A DNA stretch of 64,000 nt from Oscillospiraceae bacterium. Its GTDB lineage: Bacteria > Bacillota > Clostridia > Lachnospirales > Lachnospiraceae. The stretch covers positions 1-64,000 of the forward strand of contig JAETOO010000018.1 in the NCBI GenBank assembly GCA_021771715.1, written 5' to 3'. Below, one piece after another: positions 9,306 to 17,404 of this stretch (the stretch's first letter is position 1; each line of letters begins with the position of its first letter). The notes under the pieces were generated by a model. The model was given only the letters and a program-made list of their open reading frames with translations, ran no database searches and was not told the origin of the DNA. A program made the position numbers and the translations under genes.

Positions 9306-9944
9306 ATGAAAATTGCACTGATTAATGAAAACAGCCAGGCGGCAAAGAACAGCATCATCGAGAACGCGCTGCGCAAGGTCGTGGAGCCGATGGGGCATGA
9401 GGTGTTTAACTATGGGATGTATGCGGCGGATGACGCGGCGCAGCTTACGTACGTGCAGGTCGGCATCCTCGCGGCGGTGCTGCTGAATTCGGGGGCAGCG
9501 GACTATGTGATCACGGGCTGCGGCACCGGCGAGGGCGCGATGCTCGCGTGCAACTCCTTCCCGGGCGTGATCTGCGGCCATGTCGAGGACCCGCTGGACG
9601 CGTACACCTTCGCACAGATCAACGACGGCAACGCGATCGCGATCCCGTTCGCGAAGGGCTTTGGCTGGGGCGGAGATTTGAATCTCGAGTATATTTTTGA
9701 GAAGCTGTTCTGCGAGGAGAGCGGACAGGGCTACCCGAGGGAGCGCGCCGTGCCGGAGAAGCGCAACAAGAAGATTCTCGACGAGGTGCGTGCGGTGAGC
9801 TATCAGAAGCTGCCGGACATCCTCAGAAGCATCGACCGCGAGCTCGCAAAGGGCGCGTTTGCGACCGAGGGCTTCCGGAAATACTTTGCGGCAAACTGCA
9901 AGGACGAGGAGATCAGGAAGGCCGTGGAGGAAGTGATGGCCTGA
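9306..9944 (+). CDS. RpiB/LacA/LacB-type isomerase, DhuI-like
   Basis: This 212-residue protein begins behind ACAGGAGGACAGG. The N-terminal 150 residues match the RpiB/LacAB fold: an MKIALINENS opening, the active-site segment ITGCGTGEGAML (70-80) and GHVEDPLDAYTFAQINDGNAIAI. It exceeds ordinary RpiB (about 145-150 residues) by a C-terminal helical extension. Long RpiB homologues paired with an SDR enzyme have been described as DhuI, 4-deoxy-L-threo-5-hexosulose-uronate isomerase, in streptococci, replacing KduI. The neighbouring SDR and the KdgF-like cupin at 43769 support such a role. A plain pentose or deoxy-sugar phosphate isomerase cannot be excluded. Confidence 0.82.
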   Translation: MKIALINENSQAAKNSIIENALRKVVEPMGHEVFNYGMYAADDAAQLTYVQVGILAAVLLNSGAADYVITGCGTGEGAMLACNSFPGVICGHVEDPLDAYTFAQINDGNAIAIPFAKGFGWGGDLNLEYIFEKLFCEESGQGYPRERAVPEKRNKKILDEVRAVSYQKLPDILRSIDRELAKGAFATEGFRKYFAANCKDEEIRKAVEEVMA

Positions 9945-10043
9945 CGGTTGCGGAAGAAGGGGACAGGACAGGCTGGCCGGGAATCCGTACAAGCATGGCT
10001 GTGGCTGCCTGGCTCGCTGCCCCGGGGAATAAAAGGCAGAAAT

Positions 10044-10098
10044 AAAAAAGCTGCCGGAATGCATGGCGTGAAGCCACACTGCATTCCGGCAGTTTTTT
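10044..10098. terminator. Bidirectional terminator
   Basis: A 19-bp arm, an A-tract followed by GCTGCCGGAATGC, pairs with GCATTCCGGCAG and a T-tract ending at 10098. It lies between the convergent isomerase and MATE genes. Confidence 0.88.
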
Positions 10099-10142
10099 GT
10101 ATAGGTTCGCAGCACGGATGTACAGAACGTCCTGAAGATGCT

Positions 10143-11540
10143 TCAGGAAACCGCCGCTTCGTCCGCCATGAGCGCTTTCTTTTTCCAGGTGCCCTTGCGG
10201 AAGAAGAAGAAATTGATGATGGCGCCGAGAACCCATGCGGAGAGCAGCGAGATCCAGATGCACTGGTATGCGCCGTTCGGGAGCTCCGGAGTCCGGGTCA
10301 AAAAGGCGATGCCGTAGGCGAGCGGCACGCGGATCACAACGGTCGTGATCAGGGAGATCCACATCGGGGTCATCGTGTCGCCGGCGCCGCGCATGACGCC
10401 GGAGAGGCACTGCGTGACAGCCATCGCGATGTAGCCCGGCGCGAGGATTTTCATCATGTTGGCGCTCAGAGTGACGAGCTCGTCCGTCTCCGTGAAGATT
10501 CCCATCAGATTCTTTCCGAAGATCAGGATCAGTCCGGTGATGGTCGCGGAGGTCAGGACTGCGAGCAGCGTGCCCTGGCGCGTGCCCTGCTCGACGCGGT
10601 CGTAGCGCCGCGCGCCGACGTTCTGTCCCGCGTAGGTGGTCATCGTCGTGCCGAAGGAGAAGTTCGGCATCATCGCAAAGCCGTCGACACGCATGATGAT
10701 GACGTTCGCCGCGATGACGAGCTCGCCGTAGCTGTTGGTCAGCGACTGGACGACGATCATGGCCATCGAGAAGATCGCCTGCGTCAGTCCCGACGGGAGA
10801 CCGAGGCGGATGATCGTCTTGGCATGGTGGCCTGTGAATTTCAGATGCCGCAGCTTCAGATCGAAGATTTCCTGCATGCGTCCGAGCTTCACGATGCAGA
10901 GGACGGCGGAGACCGCCTGGGCGATCACCGTGGCGAGCGCGACTCCTGCGACACCCATCCCGAAGCTTGCGACGAACCAGACATCAAGGATGATATTGAT
11001 CACGGTAGCCACGAGCAGGTAGACAAGCGCGGAGACCGAATCGCCGAGTCCACGCAGAATCCCGCAGAGGATGTTGTAGTAAGCGCTTCCGGCGCAGCCG
11101 AGCAGCAGGATCATCAGATAGGAGGTACACCAGTCGATGATCGACTCCGGCGTGCCGAGGATCTCGAGCAGAGGCCGGATGCCGAGGATGCCGAGCACCA
11201 TGATGATGATCGAGGAGAGCGCGGTCAAGGTGATGCAGTTGCCGATCGTCTTGGAGAGCTCCTCGCGCTGCCTTGCGCCGAAATACTGCGACACCATGAC
11301 GCCCGCGCCGACCGAAATTCCGACAAAGAGCACCTGCAGCAGATTCAGAATCGGGCCTGCGCTTCCGACTGCGGCGAGCGCGTTGTCACCGACATAGCGT
11401 CCGACGACGATGCTGTCGACTGTGTTGTAGAGCTGCTGCGCGATGTTTCCGATCAGCATCGGAATCGTAAAGAGTACAATTTTTTCCCAGGGGCGCCCCT
11501 CGGTCATGTCGGAGGGGGCGAAAAGCTGTTTCAAAGTCAT
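10143..11540 (-). CDS. MATE-family multidrug/cation antiporter
   Basis: This 465-residue polytopic membrane protein starts at the ATG at 11540 (MTLKQLFAPSDMTEG), with an AAGGGA ribosome site at rather long spacing. The open frame continues upstream only through a repeat element. Twelve hydrophobic segments and two homologous halves are visible, with typical MATE motifs: PMLIGNIAQQLYNTVDSIVVGRYVG near the start, GISVGAGVMVSQYFGA, and GLPSGLTQ at the start of the second half. MATE proteins export drugs or metabolites in exchange for Na+ or H+; the substrate cannot be predicted. It is a single gene, convergent with the isomerase, and its 5' region contains the palindromic element at 11589-11772. 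Confidence 0.93.
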   Translation of the reverse strand: MTLKQLFAPSDMTEGRPWEKIVLFTIPMLIGNIAQQLYNTVDSIVVGRYVGDNALAAVGSAGPILNLLQVLFVGISVGAGVMVSQYFGARQREELSKTIGNCITLTALSSIIIMVLGILGIRPLLEILGTPESIIDWCTSYLMILLLGCAGSAYYNILCGILRGLGDSVSALVYLLVATVINIILDVWFVASFGMGVAGVALATVIAQAVSAVLCIVKLGRMQEIFDLKLRHLKFTGHHAKTIIRLGLPSGLTQAIFSMAMIVVQSLTNSYGELVIAANVIIMRVDGFAMMPNFSFGTTMTTYAGQNVGARRYDRVEQGTRQGTLLAVLTSATITGLILIFGKNLMGIFTETDELVTLSANMMKILAPGYIAMAVTQCLSGVMRGAGDTMTPMWISLITTVVIRVPLAYGIAFLTRTPELPNGAYQCIWISLLSAWVLGAIINFFFFRKGTWKKKALMADEAAVS

Positions 11541-11588
11541 AAGTACACCAGATCCCTTCTCAGTTTGTAGTCTGCAAGAACATTTTGT

Positions 11589-11772
11589 GTTACAGTTTAG
11601 CCATGCATAAAAAATGGGAAGACAGGCCGTGCAAGCTTGCTTGCTAAGGACTGTATTTCCATTTTTGAATGGGCGAAACGCCCATTCAGCCACAGACAGA
11701 AGCCGCATAGCGGCGGATAGCTTGCGTAGCAAGCGGGTCTGCGGCTTGCATGGCGTCGCGGCTGAACTGTAC
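11589..11772. mobile_element. Nested palindromic element D (MITE-like) upstream of the MATE gene
   Basis: The ends are GTTACAGTTTAGCC (11589-11602) and GGCTGAACTGTAC (11760-11772), a terminal inverted repeat. Inside are several hairpins: an AAAATGGGAAGACAG/CTGTATTTCCATTTT stem around the palindrome GCAAGCTTGC, GAATGGGCG-aaa-CGCCCATTC, and an AGCCACAGAC/GTCTGCGGCT stem enclosing GCCGC-ATA-GCGGC and GCTTGC-gta-GCAAGC. Related pieces occur at 18651-18890 and 45228-45297. No open reading frame of its own. The remaining 11541-12007 sequence is AT-rich with no gene. Confidence 0.65.
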
Positions 11773-12007
11773 ATTTGCACGCTAAAATTAGAGAATCCGC
11801 AAGCGAATTCTCAGGAAAAAAGAATGATAAATTTTCTACATTGTATCATGAAACAAATGGAAAAGGAAAGAGTTTTTTTAAATTATTGCAGAATAGTTTT
11901 CGTGTCATCGGCATGTATGTGCGGCAGCACCAGGTCATATACTGATAGAAAACGTCTGTTTCCGGCAAGAATGCGGGGCAGGCGGCGCAGGGCAGGGATC
12001 ATGGGCT

Positions 12008-13186
12008 ATGGCGGAGGAGAGATCGGGGGAAATCGGGATAGAGGAGAGGATGGCTGATGCCGGGGAGATAGAGTCGGGGAAAGGCGGGAGGAGCCTTTGG
12101 GGGAGGTGTAAGAACGCCGGGGAGGCGTTTTGCCGGACTGCCGGGGAGGAGCTTCACCGGACCGCCGGGAGGCTGCTTGGCGCACTCGTGATCTGGGGAC
12201 TGGCCGGAGTAGCGCTGATGACGGTGGGCGATGCCGGAGAGGGACGCCTGCGACGGGAAAGAGTGAACGCGGCAGCAGAACAGGGTGCTGTTGATGCGAC
12301 AGGAGTGGCAGGAGCAGCAGATGCGCCAGGAACGGCAGATATGGCAGGCGCAGTAGGTGTGGCGGAAACGGCAGATACAGGCGCAGCGGGTGTGGCGGAA
12401 ACGGCAGATGCAGGAGCAGCGGGTGTGGCGGAAACGGCAGATGCAGGAGCAGCGGGCGTGATGGAAACGGTAGGTGCGGCAAAGCCGAAGGGAGAGACCG
12501 TTTTAGATCATATAGTCTCCCCAGGAACGCAGAGTCTCCAGGACGGAAGCGAAATCTGGTCCGGCGGGGGTGGGGACACTGCGGTGCGGCAGACAGAATC
12601 GAACGACAGAGCGGACCGGGAGGACGGCGCATGCCGTCAGGTGGCGCTGACCTTCGACGACGGGCCGCATCCGGTCTACACGGCAAAGCTGCTGGACGGC
12701 CTGTCGGAGCGCGGAATCTGCGCGACCTTCTTTGTGGTCGGGAAAAATATTCCGGGAAATGAGGAGGTGATTGCGCGCATGGCCGCGGAGGGTCACCTGA
12801 TCGGAAACCACACGTATGACCACGTAAAAATTGCCGGCATGGACAACGACGATGCGTGTGCGCAGGTCGAGAAGACGAGCGCGCTCGTGCGGGAGATCAC
12901 CGGGAAGGACACCGAGTTCGTCAGGCCGCCGTTTGGCAGCTGGGATAAGACGCTGGAGTGTCCGTTTCAGATGATCCCGGTGCTCTGGGATGTGGACCCG
13001 CTGGACTGGACGACGAAAAACACGGAGCTCGTCGTACAGCGCGTGCTCGACGACGTGGAGGCGGGCGATATCATTTTGCTGCACGACTTCTATGAGTCGT
13101 CCGTCGACGCGGCGCTCGAGATCGCGGATCAGCTGATGACGCAGGGCTATGAGTTTGTCACCGTGGACGAACTGATTCTTGAATAA
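12008..13186 (+). CDS. Membrane-anchored polysaccharide deacetylase (NodB domain)
   Basis: This 392-residue protein has two possible starts, 12008 and 12050 (MADAGEIES); neither ribosome site is ideal. A single membrane segment (LLGALVIWGLAGVALMTV, about 60-78) anchors it. An Ala-rich linker with 11-residue repeats (GVAETADAGAA) leads to the catalytic domain from about residue 215. The NodB motifs are present: LTFDDGPHP with the metal Asp, HTYDH with the two metal histidines, RPPFGSWD, and LLHD near the end. The family removes N-acetyl groups from peptidoglycan or chitin-like polymers outside the cell, often giving lysozyme resistance. It is a single gene with its own downstream promoter separating it from rarA. 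Confidence 0.9.
   Translation: MAEERSGEIGIEERMADAGEIESGKGGRSLWGRCKNAGEAFCRTAGEELHRTAGRLLGALVIWGLAGVALMTVGDAGEGRLRRERVNAAAEQGAVDATGVAGAADAPGTADMAGAVGVAETADTGAAGVAETADAGAAGVAETADAGAAGVMETVGAAKPKGETVLDHIVSPGTQSLQDGSEIWSGGGGDTAVRQTESNDRADREDGACRQVALTFDDGPHPVYTAKLLDGLSERGICATFFVVGKNIPGNEEVIARMAAEGHLIGNHTYDHVKIAGMDNDDACAQVEKTSALVREITGKDTEFVRPPFGSWDKTLECPFQMIPVLWDVDPLDWTTKNTELVVQRVLDDVEAGDIILLHDFYESSVDAALEIADQLMTQGYEFVTVDELILE
12356..12487 (+). repeat. 33-bp tandem repeat in the deacetylase linker
   Basis: Units start at 12356, 12389 and 12422, with a degenerate fourth at 12455. Each encodes GVAETADAGAA-like 11-mers between the membrane segment and the catalytic domain. Confidence 0.9.
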
Positions 13187-13193
13187 AAAACAG

Positions 13194-13222
13194 TTGAAAG
13201 AACATACGTTCTGTTATATAAT
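13194..13222 (+). promoter_or_regulatory. Sigma-A type promoter for rarA
   Basis: TTGAAA at 13194-13199 and TATAAT at 13217-13222 are separated by 17 bp. Transcription would begin about 200 bases before the rarA ATG, leaving a long leader in which I see no known riboswitch. Confidence 0.75.
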
Positions 13223-13427
13223 AGCAGGAAGCAGGCCAGGGCTCACAGTCTGGAGCGGAAAGCGGCAGCGCATGGATTCTGGCGGTGTGCGCTCTGAACG
13301 CGGCCTGGGTGCGGTGGCACTCGCCTGGCAAAGACCGAACCGGCAGGCGGCGGTGCGAGGATGGCAGTGTGAGCAACAGTCGATGGCCGGAATTCGTTTC
13401 ACAAAATCAGGATAACAGGAGAAAAAA

Positions 13428-14747
13428 ATGAATTTATTTGAGTACGCAAGGTCGAAGGCCATGCAGACGGAGGCGCCGCTTGCCTCGCGGATCCGCCCGC
13501 GGACGCTCGACGAGGTGGTGGGGCAGCAGCATATCATCGGAAAGGATAAGCTGCTTTATCGCGCGATCCAGGCGGATAAGCTTGGCTCGCTGATCTTCTA
13601 CGGCCCGCCCGGCACCGGGAAGACGACGCTGTCGCGCGTGATTGCGAACACGACGAAGTCCGAGTTCACGCAGATCAACGCGACGGTCGCGGGGAAGAAG
13701 GACATGGAGGAGGTCGTGAAGGCGGCGAAGGAGAACCTCGGCATGTACGGGAAAAAGACGATCCTGTTCATCGACGAGATTCACCGGTTCAATAAGGGAC
13801 AGCAGGACTATCTGCTGCCGTTTGTCGAGGACGGGACGCTGATTCTGATCGGCGCGACGACGGAGAATCCGTATTTTGAGGTCAACGGCGCGCTGCTCTC
13901 CCGCTCTGTGATCTTCGAGCTGAAGCCGTTGCAGAAGGATGACATTGTGCAGCTGCTCCAGCGTGCGGTCACTGACACGGAGCGGGGAATGGGGGCGTAC
14001 CACGCGGTGCTCGAGAAGGATGCGGCGGAATTTCTGGCCGATGTCGCGGGCGGCGATGCGCGCGCGGCGCTGAACGCGGTCGAGCTCGGCGTGCTGACGA
14101 CCTCGCCCTCTGAGGACGGGCAGATCCATATCACGCTCGACGTGGCCTCCGAGTGTATTCAGAAGCGCGCGGTGCGCTACGATAAAGACGGGGACGGGCA
14201 CTATGACACGATCTCCGCGTTCATCAAGAGCATGCGGGGATCGGACCCGGACGCGGCGGTTTATTATCTGGCCCGGATGCTGTACGCCGGCGAGGACATC
14301 AAGTTTATCGCGCGGCGCATCATGATCTGCGCATCGGAGGACGTGGGGAACGCAGACCCGCAGGCGCTGCAGGTGGCGGTGGCGGCCTCGCTCGCGGTGG
14401 AGCGGATCGGGATGCCGGAGGCGCAGCTGATCCTGTCGCAGGCCGTGACCTACATCGCGACCGCGCCGAAGAGCAATTCCGCGACGAATGCGATCGGAGC
14501 CGCGATGCGCGCGGTGCAGGACAAGCCCGCGCAGGTGCCGGTACATCTGCAGGATTCGCATTACAAGGGCTCGGCGAAGCTGGGCCACGGAGCGGGCTAC
14601 GAGTACGCGCACGATTGCCCGAAGCATTTTTCACGCCAGCAGTATCTGCCGGACAGTCTTGTCGGGAGCCGCTTCTACGAGCCGTCCGACAACGGATATG
14701 AGCGTCAGATACGGGCGTACCTGGATTGGATTCACGAAGAGCTGTGA
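13428..14747 (+). CDS. rarA: Replication-associated recombination protein A (AAA+ ATPase)
   Basis: This 439-residue protein matches the full length of the RarA/MgsA/WRNIP1 family and starts behind ACAGGAGAAAAAA. It shows PLASRIRPRTLDEVVGQQHI near the N-terminus, Walker A GPPGTGKTT (59-67), Walker B ILFIDEIHRF, the sensor motif LIGATTENP, and the C-terminal tetramerisation region ending YLPDSLVGSRFYEPSDNGYE. RarA acts at stalled replication forks with SSB and recombination proteins. The AI-2E family gene follows after 17 bases and may be cotranscribed. Confidence 0.96.
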   Translation: MNLFEYARSKAMQTEAPLASRIRPRTLDEVVGQQHIIGKDKLLYRAIQADKLGSLIFYGPPGTGKTTLSRVIANTTKSEFTQINATVAGKKDMEEVVKAAKENLGMYGKKTILFIDEIHRFNKGQQDYLLPFVEDGTLILIGATTENPYFEVNGALLSRSVIFELKPLQKDDIVQLLQRAVTDTERGMGAYHAVLEKDAAEFLADVAGGDARAALNAVELGVLTTSPSEDGQIHITLDVASECIQKRAVRYDKDGDGHYDTISAFIKSMRGSDPDAAVYYLARMLYAGEDIKFIARRIMICASEDVGNADPQALQVAVAASLAVERIGMPEAQLILSQAVTYIATAPKSNSATNAIGAAMRAVQDKPAQVPVHLQDSHYKGSAKLGHGAGYEYAHDCPKHFSRQQYLPDSLVGSRFYEPSDNGYERQIRAYLDWIHEEL

Positions 14748-14764
14748 GGAGGTGTACAGATAAT

Positions 14765-15925
14765 ATGAAGATAGAAGAGCGTTCCGGCCTGGAGCAGACA
14801 GAGCACAAGGTCAATGTCAACTGGGTGAAGATCGCGGTCATCGCCGTGATCAGCTGCCTGTGCGTCAAATACTCGGACCGGATTTTTTCGCTGGTATCCC
14901 TGGTCCTGCACACGATGAAACCGCTGGCATACGGTTTTATGATCGCGTACGTGCTGAATATTTTCATGAAACGGCTGGAGAAGCTGTATTTCCCAAAGCG
15001 CACGGACGGCTGGGCGGCGCGCACCCGCAGGCCGGTCTGTGTCTTTTCGAGCATCCTTCTGGTGCTGGCGATCGTGGTTTTCATGATCGTGCTGGTCGTG
15101 CCGTCCCTGGTGGACTCGATGCAGGTGCTCACACGGGATATCCCGCGGTCGTTTGGCCGCTTCCAGAAATGGCTGATCCGGCTGCTCGAGGATGAGCCGG
15201 AGATTCAGGAGTACGTGATGGGTCTCGAGATCAACTGGAACACGCTGTTTGGCAAGATCGGAAATTTCCTCTCCAAGGGGATCGGGAACCTGTTCAACTC
15301 CGCGTTCTCGGCGGCAAATGTGATTGCGGGCTTTATTTTTACCGGGATTATCTCGATTATTTTTGCGATCTATATGCTGTTCGGGAAGGAGCGGCTGCGC
15401 GTGCAGCTCTCGAAGCTCTCCAGCGTCTACGTGCCGCAGGGCATCACTGGGGGCGTGTCGCGATTCCTGGCGCTGGCGCATGAGACTTTTACGAATTTTA
15501 TCACGGGGCAGATTACGGAGGCGTTTATTCTCGGGTCGCTCTGCGGCGTGGGCATGGCGGGGCTGCGGCTGCCCTACGCGCTGATGACGGGCGTCATCGT
15601 GGGGGCGACTGCGCTGATCCCGGTCATGGGCGCGTACATCGGAGCGATCGTCGGCGCGTTCCTGATCGTCACGATCAGCCCGCTCAAGGCGGTGGAGTTC
15701 GTCATTTATCTGGCAATCCTGCAGCAGATTGAGGGAAATGTGATTTACCCGCGCGTCGTCGGGGGCTCGATCGGTCTGCCCGGCATCTGGGTGCTGGCAG
15801 CTGTCACAGTCGGCGGCGGCCTCCTGGGGATTCCCGGGATGCTGCTCGGCGTCCCGCTCACCGCGACGCTGTATAAGTGGATCCGGAACGACGTGAATGC
15901 GAGGCTGGAGAAGAAGACAGAGTGA
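14765..15925 (+). CDS. AI-2E family (PerM/YdiK-like) membrane transporter, copy 1
   Basis: This 386-residue protein starts at the ATG behind GAGGAGGTG; an ATG further upstream lies inside the end of rarA and is unlikely. The arrangement of hydrophobic helices is typical for the family: two at the N-terminus (VIAVISCLCVKYSD, PLAYGFMIAYVLNIF), one at 60-100, an amphipathic stretch, then a cluster after residue 180. The conserved C-terminal motifs include GVIVGATALIPVMGAYIGAI, LQQIEGNVIYPRVVG and GIPGMLLGVPLTA. Family members export autoinducer-2 or act as Na+/H+ antiporters; the substrate here is unknown. A paralogue lies at 26788-28155. Confidence 0.92.
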   Translation: MKIEERSGLEQTEHKVNVNWVKIAVIAVISCLCVKYSDRIFSLVSLVLHTMKPLAYGFMIAYVLNIFMKRLEKLYFPKRTDGWAARTRRPVCVFSSILLVLAIVVFMIVLVVPSLVDSMQVLTRDIPRSFGRFQKWLIRLLEDEPEIQEYVMGLEINWNTLFGKIGNFLSKGIGNLFNSAFSAANVIAGFIFTGIISIIFAIYMLFGKERLRVQLSKLSSVYVPQGITGGVSRFLALAHETFTNFITGQITEAFILGSLCGVGMAGLRLPYALMTGVIVGATALIPVMGAYIGAIVGAFLIVTISPLKAVEFVIYLAILQQIEGNVIYPRVVGGSIGLPGIWVLAAVTVGGGLLGIPGMLLGVPLTATLYKWIRNDVNARLEKKTE

Positions 15926-15981
15926 GGCCGGGGAGGCGTCTTTCGGGCGAACGGCGCGGAAGAGAGTAAAGGGGAATACAG

Positions 15982-16557
15982 ATGAGCATTGTAGAATTAT
16001 TTTTGCTTGCGGTGGGGCTGGCGATGGACGCGTTTGCCGTGTCTGTCTGTAAGGGCCTGGCGATGGAGAAGTGCAGTCTGAAAAAGGCGATGGTCTGCGG
16101 TGTGTGGTTCGGAGGCTTTCAGGCGCTGATGCCGGCGATCGGGTATCTGCTGGGCGTCCGGTTTGAGCGCTACATCACAGCCATCGATCACTGGATTGCG
16201 TTTGTGCTGCTCGGCGTGATCGGCGGCGGCATGATCAAGGAGGCCTTCGCGAAGGAGGAGGAAGCGGTCGATGACGCGATGGACGCGAAGACGATGTTTT
16301 TGCTGGCCGTGGCGACGAGCATTGACGCGCTTGCGGTCGGCATCACGCTCGCGTTTCTGCCGGACACGAATGTTCCGGTGGCCGTAGTCTTCATCGGCGT
16401 TGTGACGTTCGGGATCTCGACCGCCGGGGCCAGGATCGGCAACGTGTTCGGGGCGAAGTACAAGGGAAAAGCCGAGCTGGCAGGAGGCGCGCTCCTGGTT
16501 CTGCTCGGCCTGAAGATTCTGCTGGAGCACCTGGGGGTGCTGTCGTTTCCGCTGTGA
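15982..16557 (+). CDS. mntP: Manganese efflux pump MntP
   Basis: This 191-residue protein has six hydrophobic helices in two halves, each with the signature of the family: [18 protein letters not shown] at residues 10-28 and [18 protein letters not shown] in the second half. The paired Asp residues in these repeats are needed for Mn2+ export in characterised MntP proteins. The leader is only 56 bases, so there is no room for the yybP-ykoY manganese riboswitch that often precedes mntP. The stop is followed immediately by a 38-bp tandem array shared with the convergent ybaK gene. Confidence 0.95.
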   Translation: MSIVELFLLAVGLAMDAFAVSVCKGLAMEKCSLKKAMVCGVWFGGFQALMPAIGYLLGVRFERYITAIDHWIAFVLLGVIGGGMIKEAFAKEEEAVDDAMDAKTMFLLAVATSIDALAVGITLAFLPDTNVPVAVVFIGVVTFGISTAGARIGNVFGAKYKGKAELAGGALLVLLGLKILLEHLGVLSFPL

Positions 16558-16568
16558 GTGAGGGAACC

Positions 16569-16775
16569 GGCCGGATTCGCGTTGTTTCTGCTGCGCGAGA
16601 GATACGGGCCGGATTTGCGTTGTTTCTGCTGCGCGAGAGATACGGGCCGGATTCGCGTTGCTTCTGCTGCGCGAGAGATACGGGCCGGATTTGCGTTGTT
16701 TCTGCTGCGCGAGAGATACCGGCCGGATTCGAGTTGCTTCTGCTGCGCGAGAGATACCGGCCGGATTTGCGTCGG
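16569..16775. repeat. 38-bp tandem array between mntP and ybaK
   Basis: Units start at 16569, 16607, 16645, 16683, 16721 and 16759 (the last partial). They begin GGCCGGATT and contain CTGCTGCGCGAGAGATAC. Odd units have ATTCGCG or ATTCGAG and even units ATTTGCG, so the real period may be a 76-bp dimer. The array reaches the last base of ybaK. There are no spacers, so it is not CRISPR. Confidence 0.95.
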
Positions 16776-16776
16776 T

Positions 16777-17259
16777 TTACCGTGTGAAATCGCAGAATTT
16801 TCCCTTGCTCGCCGCGGCGAGGTCGTCCGGCGAGAGCTCGATCTGAGCGCCGAGCTTTCCGCCGCTGACGGTGATCTGTGGGAACGATCGGGCGTGGGCT
16901 GAGATAAAGACGGGATACTGCTTTTTCATCCCGATTGCGGTGCAGCCGCCGCGGATGTAGCCGGTCACGTCATGAATGTCCTTGACGTGGATCATGGCGA
17001 GCGATTTGACGCCGGCTTCGTGCGCGCATTTCTTGAGGTCGAGCTCGGAGTCGATCGGGAGCACGAACACGTAGTAGCCGTGCTCCGGGCTGACAGTCAC
17101 AAGTGTCTTGAACATCGTCTCGTGCGGCAGGCCGAGCAGGTCCGCGGTGTGCTGTGCATCCGTGAAATCGTCGCATTCATACGTATAGGTTTTATAGGAA
17201 ATTTTCATGCGGTCGAGAATCCGCATTGCGTTAGTCTTCACTTCTTTATTTTTTGCCAT
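16777..17259 (-). CDS. ybaK: Cys-tRNA(Pro)/Cys-tRNA(Cys) deacylase, YbaK/EbsC family
   Basis: This 160-residue protein starts at the ATG at 17259 behind GGGGAG. It is full length for YbaK: KTNAMRILDRMKISYKTYTYE at the start, the conserved lysine segment KTLV, FVLPIDSELDLKKCAHEAG, and GYIRGGCTAIGMKKQYPVFI with the catalytic-pocket Gly-rich loop. The enzyme hydrolyses cysteine mis-attached to tRNA(Pro) after ProRS errors. It is a single gene, and its stop codon lies against the 38-bp repeat array. Confidence 0.95.
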   Translation of the reverse strand: MAKNKEVKTNAMRILDRMKISYKTYTYECDDFTDAQHTADLLGLPHETMFKTLVTVSPEHGYYVFVLPIDSELDLKKCAHEAGVKSLAMIHVKDIHDVTGYIRGGCTAIGMKKQYPVFISAHARSFPQITVSGGKLGAQIELSPDDLAAASKGKFCDFTR

Positions 17260-17404
17260 TTTATATTCTCCCCGGAATTGGATCATGATGTGATACTGTC
17301 CTGATACATGGATCAGTATACCGCTCCGCCTGTGATTTGTACAGGGAACGGAAGGGAGAAATTTACATATATTATAAGGAAAAATTTAAGAAGGAACCAG
17401 AGGA

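Noticed and set aside
15926-15981. yybP-ykoY manganese riboswitch before mntP
   Set aside because: Only 56 bases separate the genes and the conserved riboswitch motifs are absent.
16569-16775. 38-bp repeats as a CRISPR array
   Set aside because: The units are directly adjacent with no spacers, they vary in sequence, and no cas genes are in the window.
16554-16902. Open frames across the 38-bp array
   Set aside because: They are overlapping frames in a repeat whose length is not a multiple of three, giving the same peptides in shifted order.
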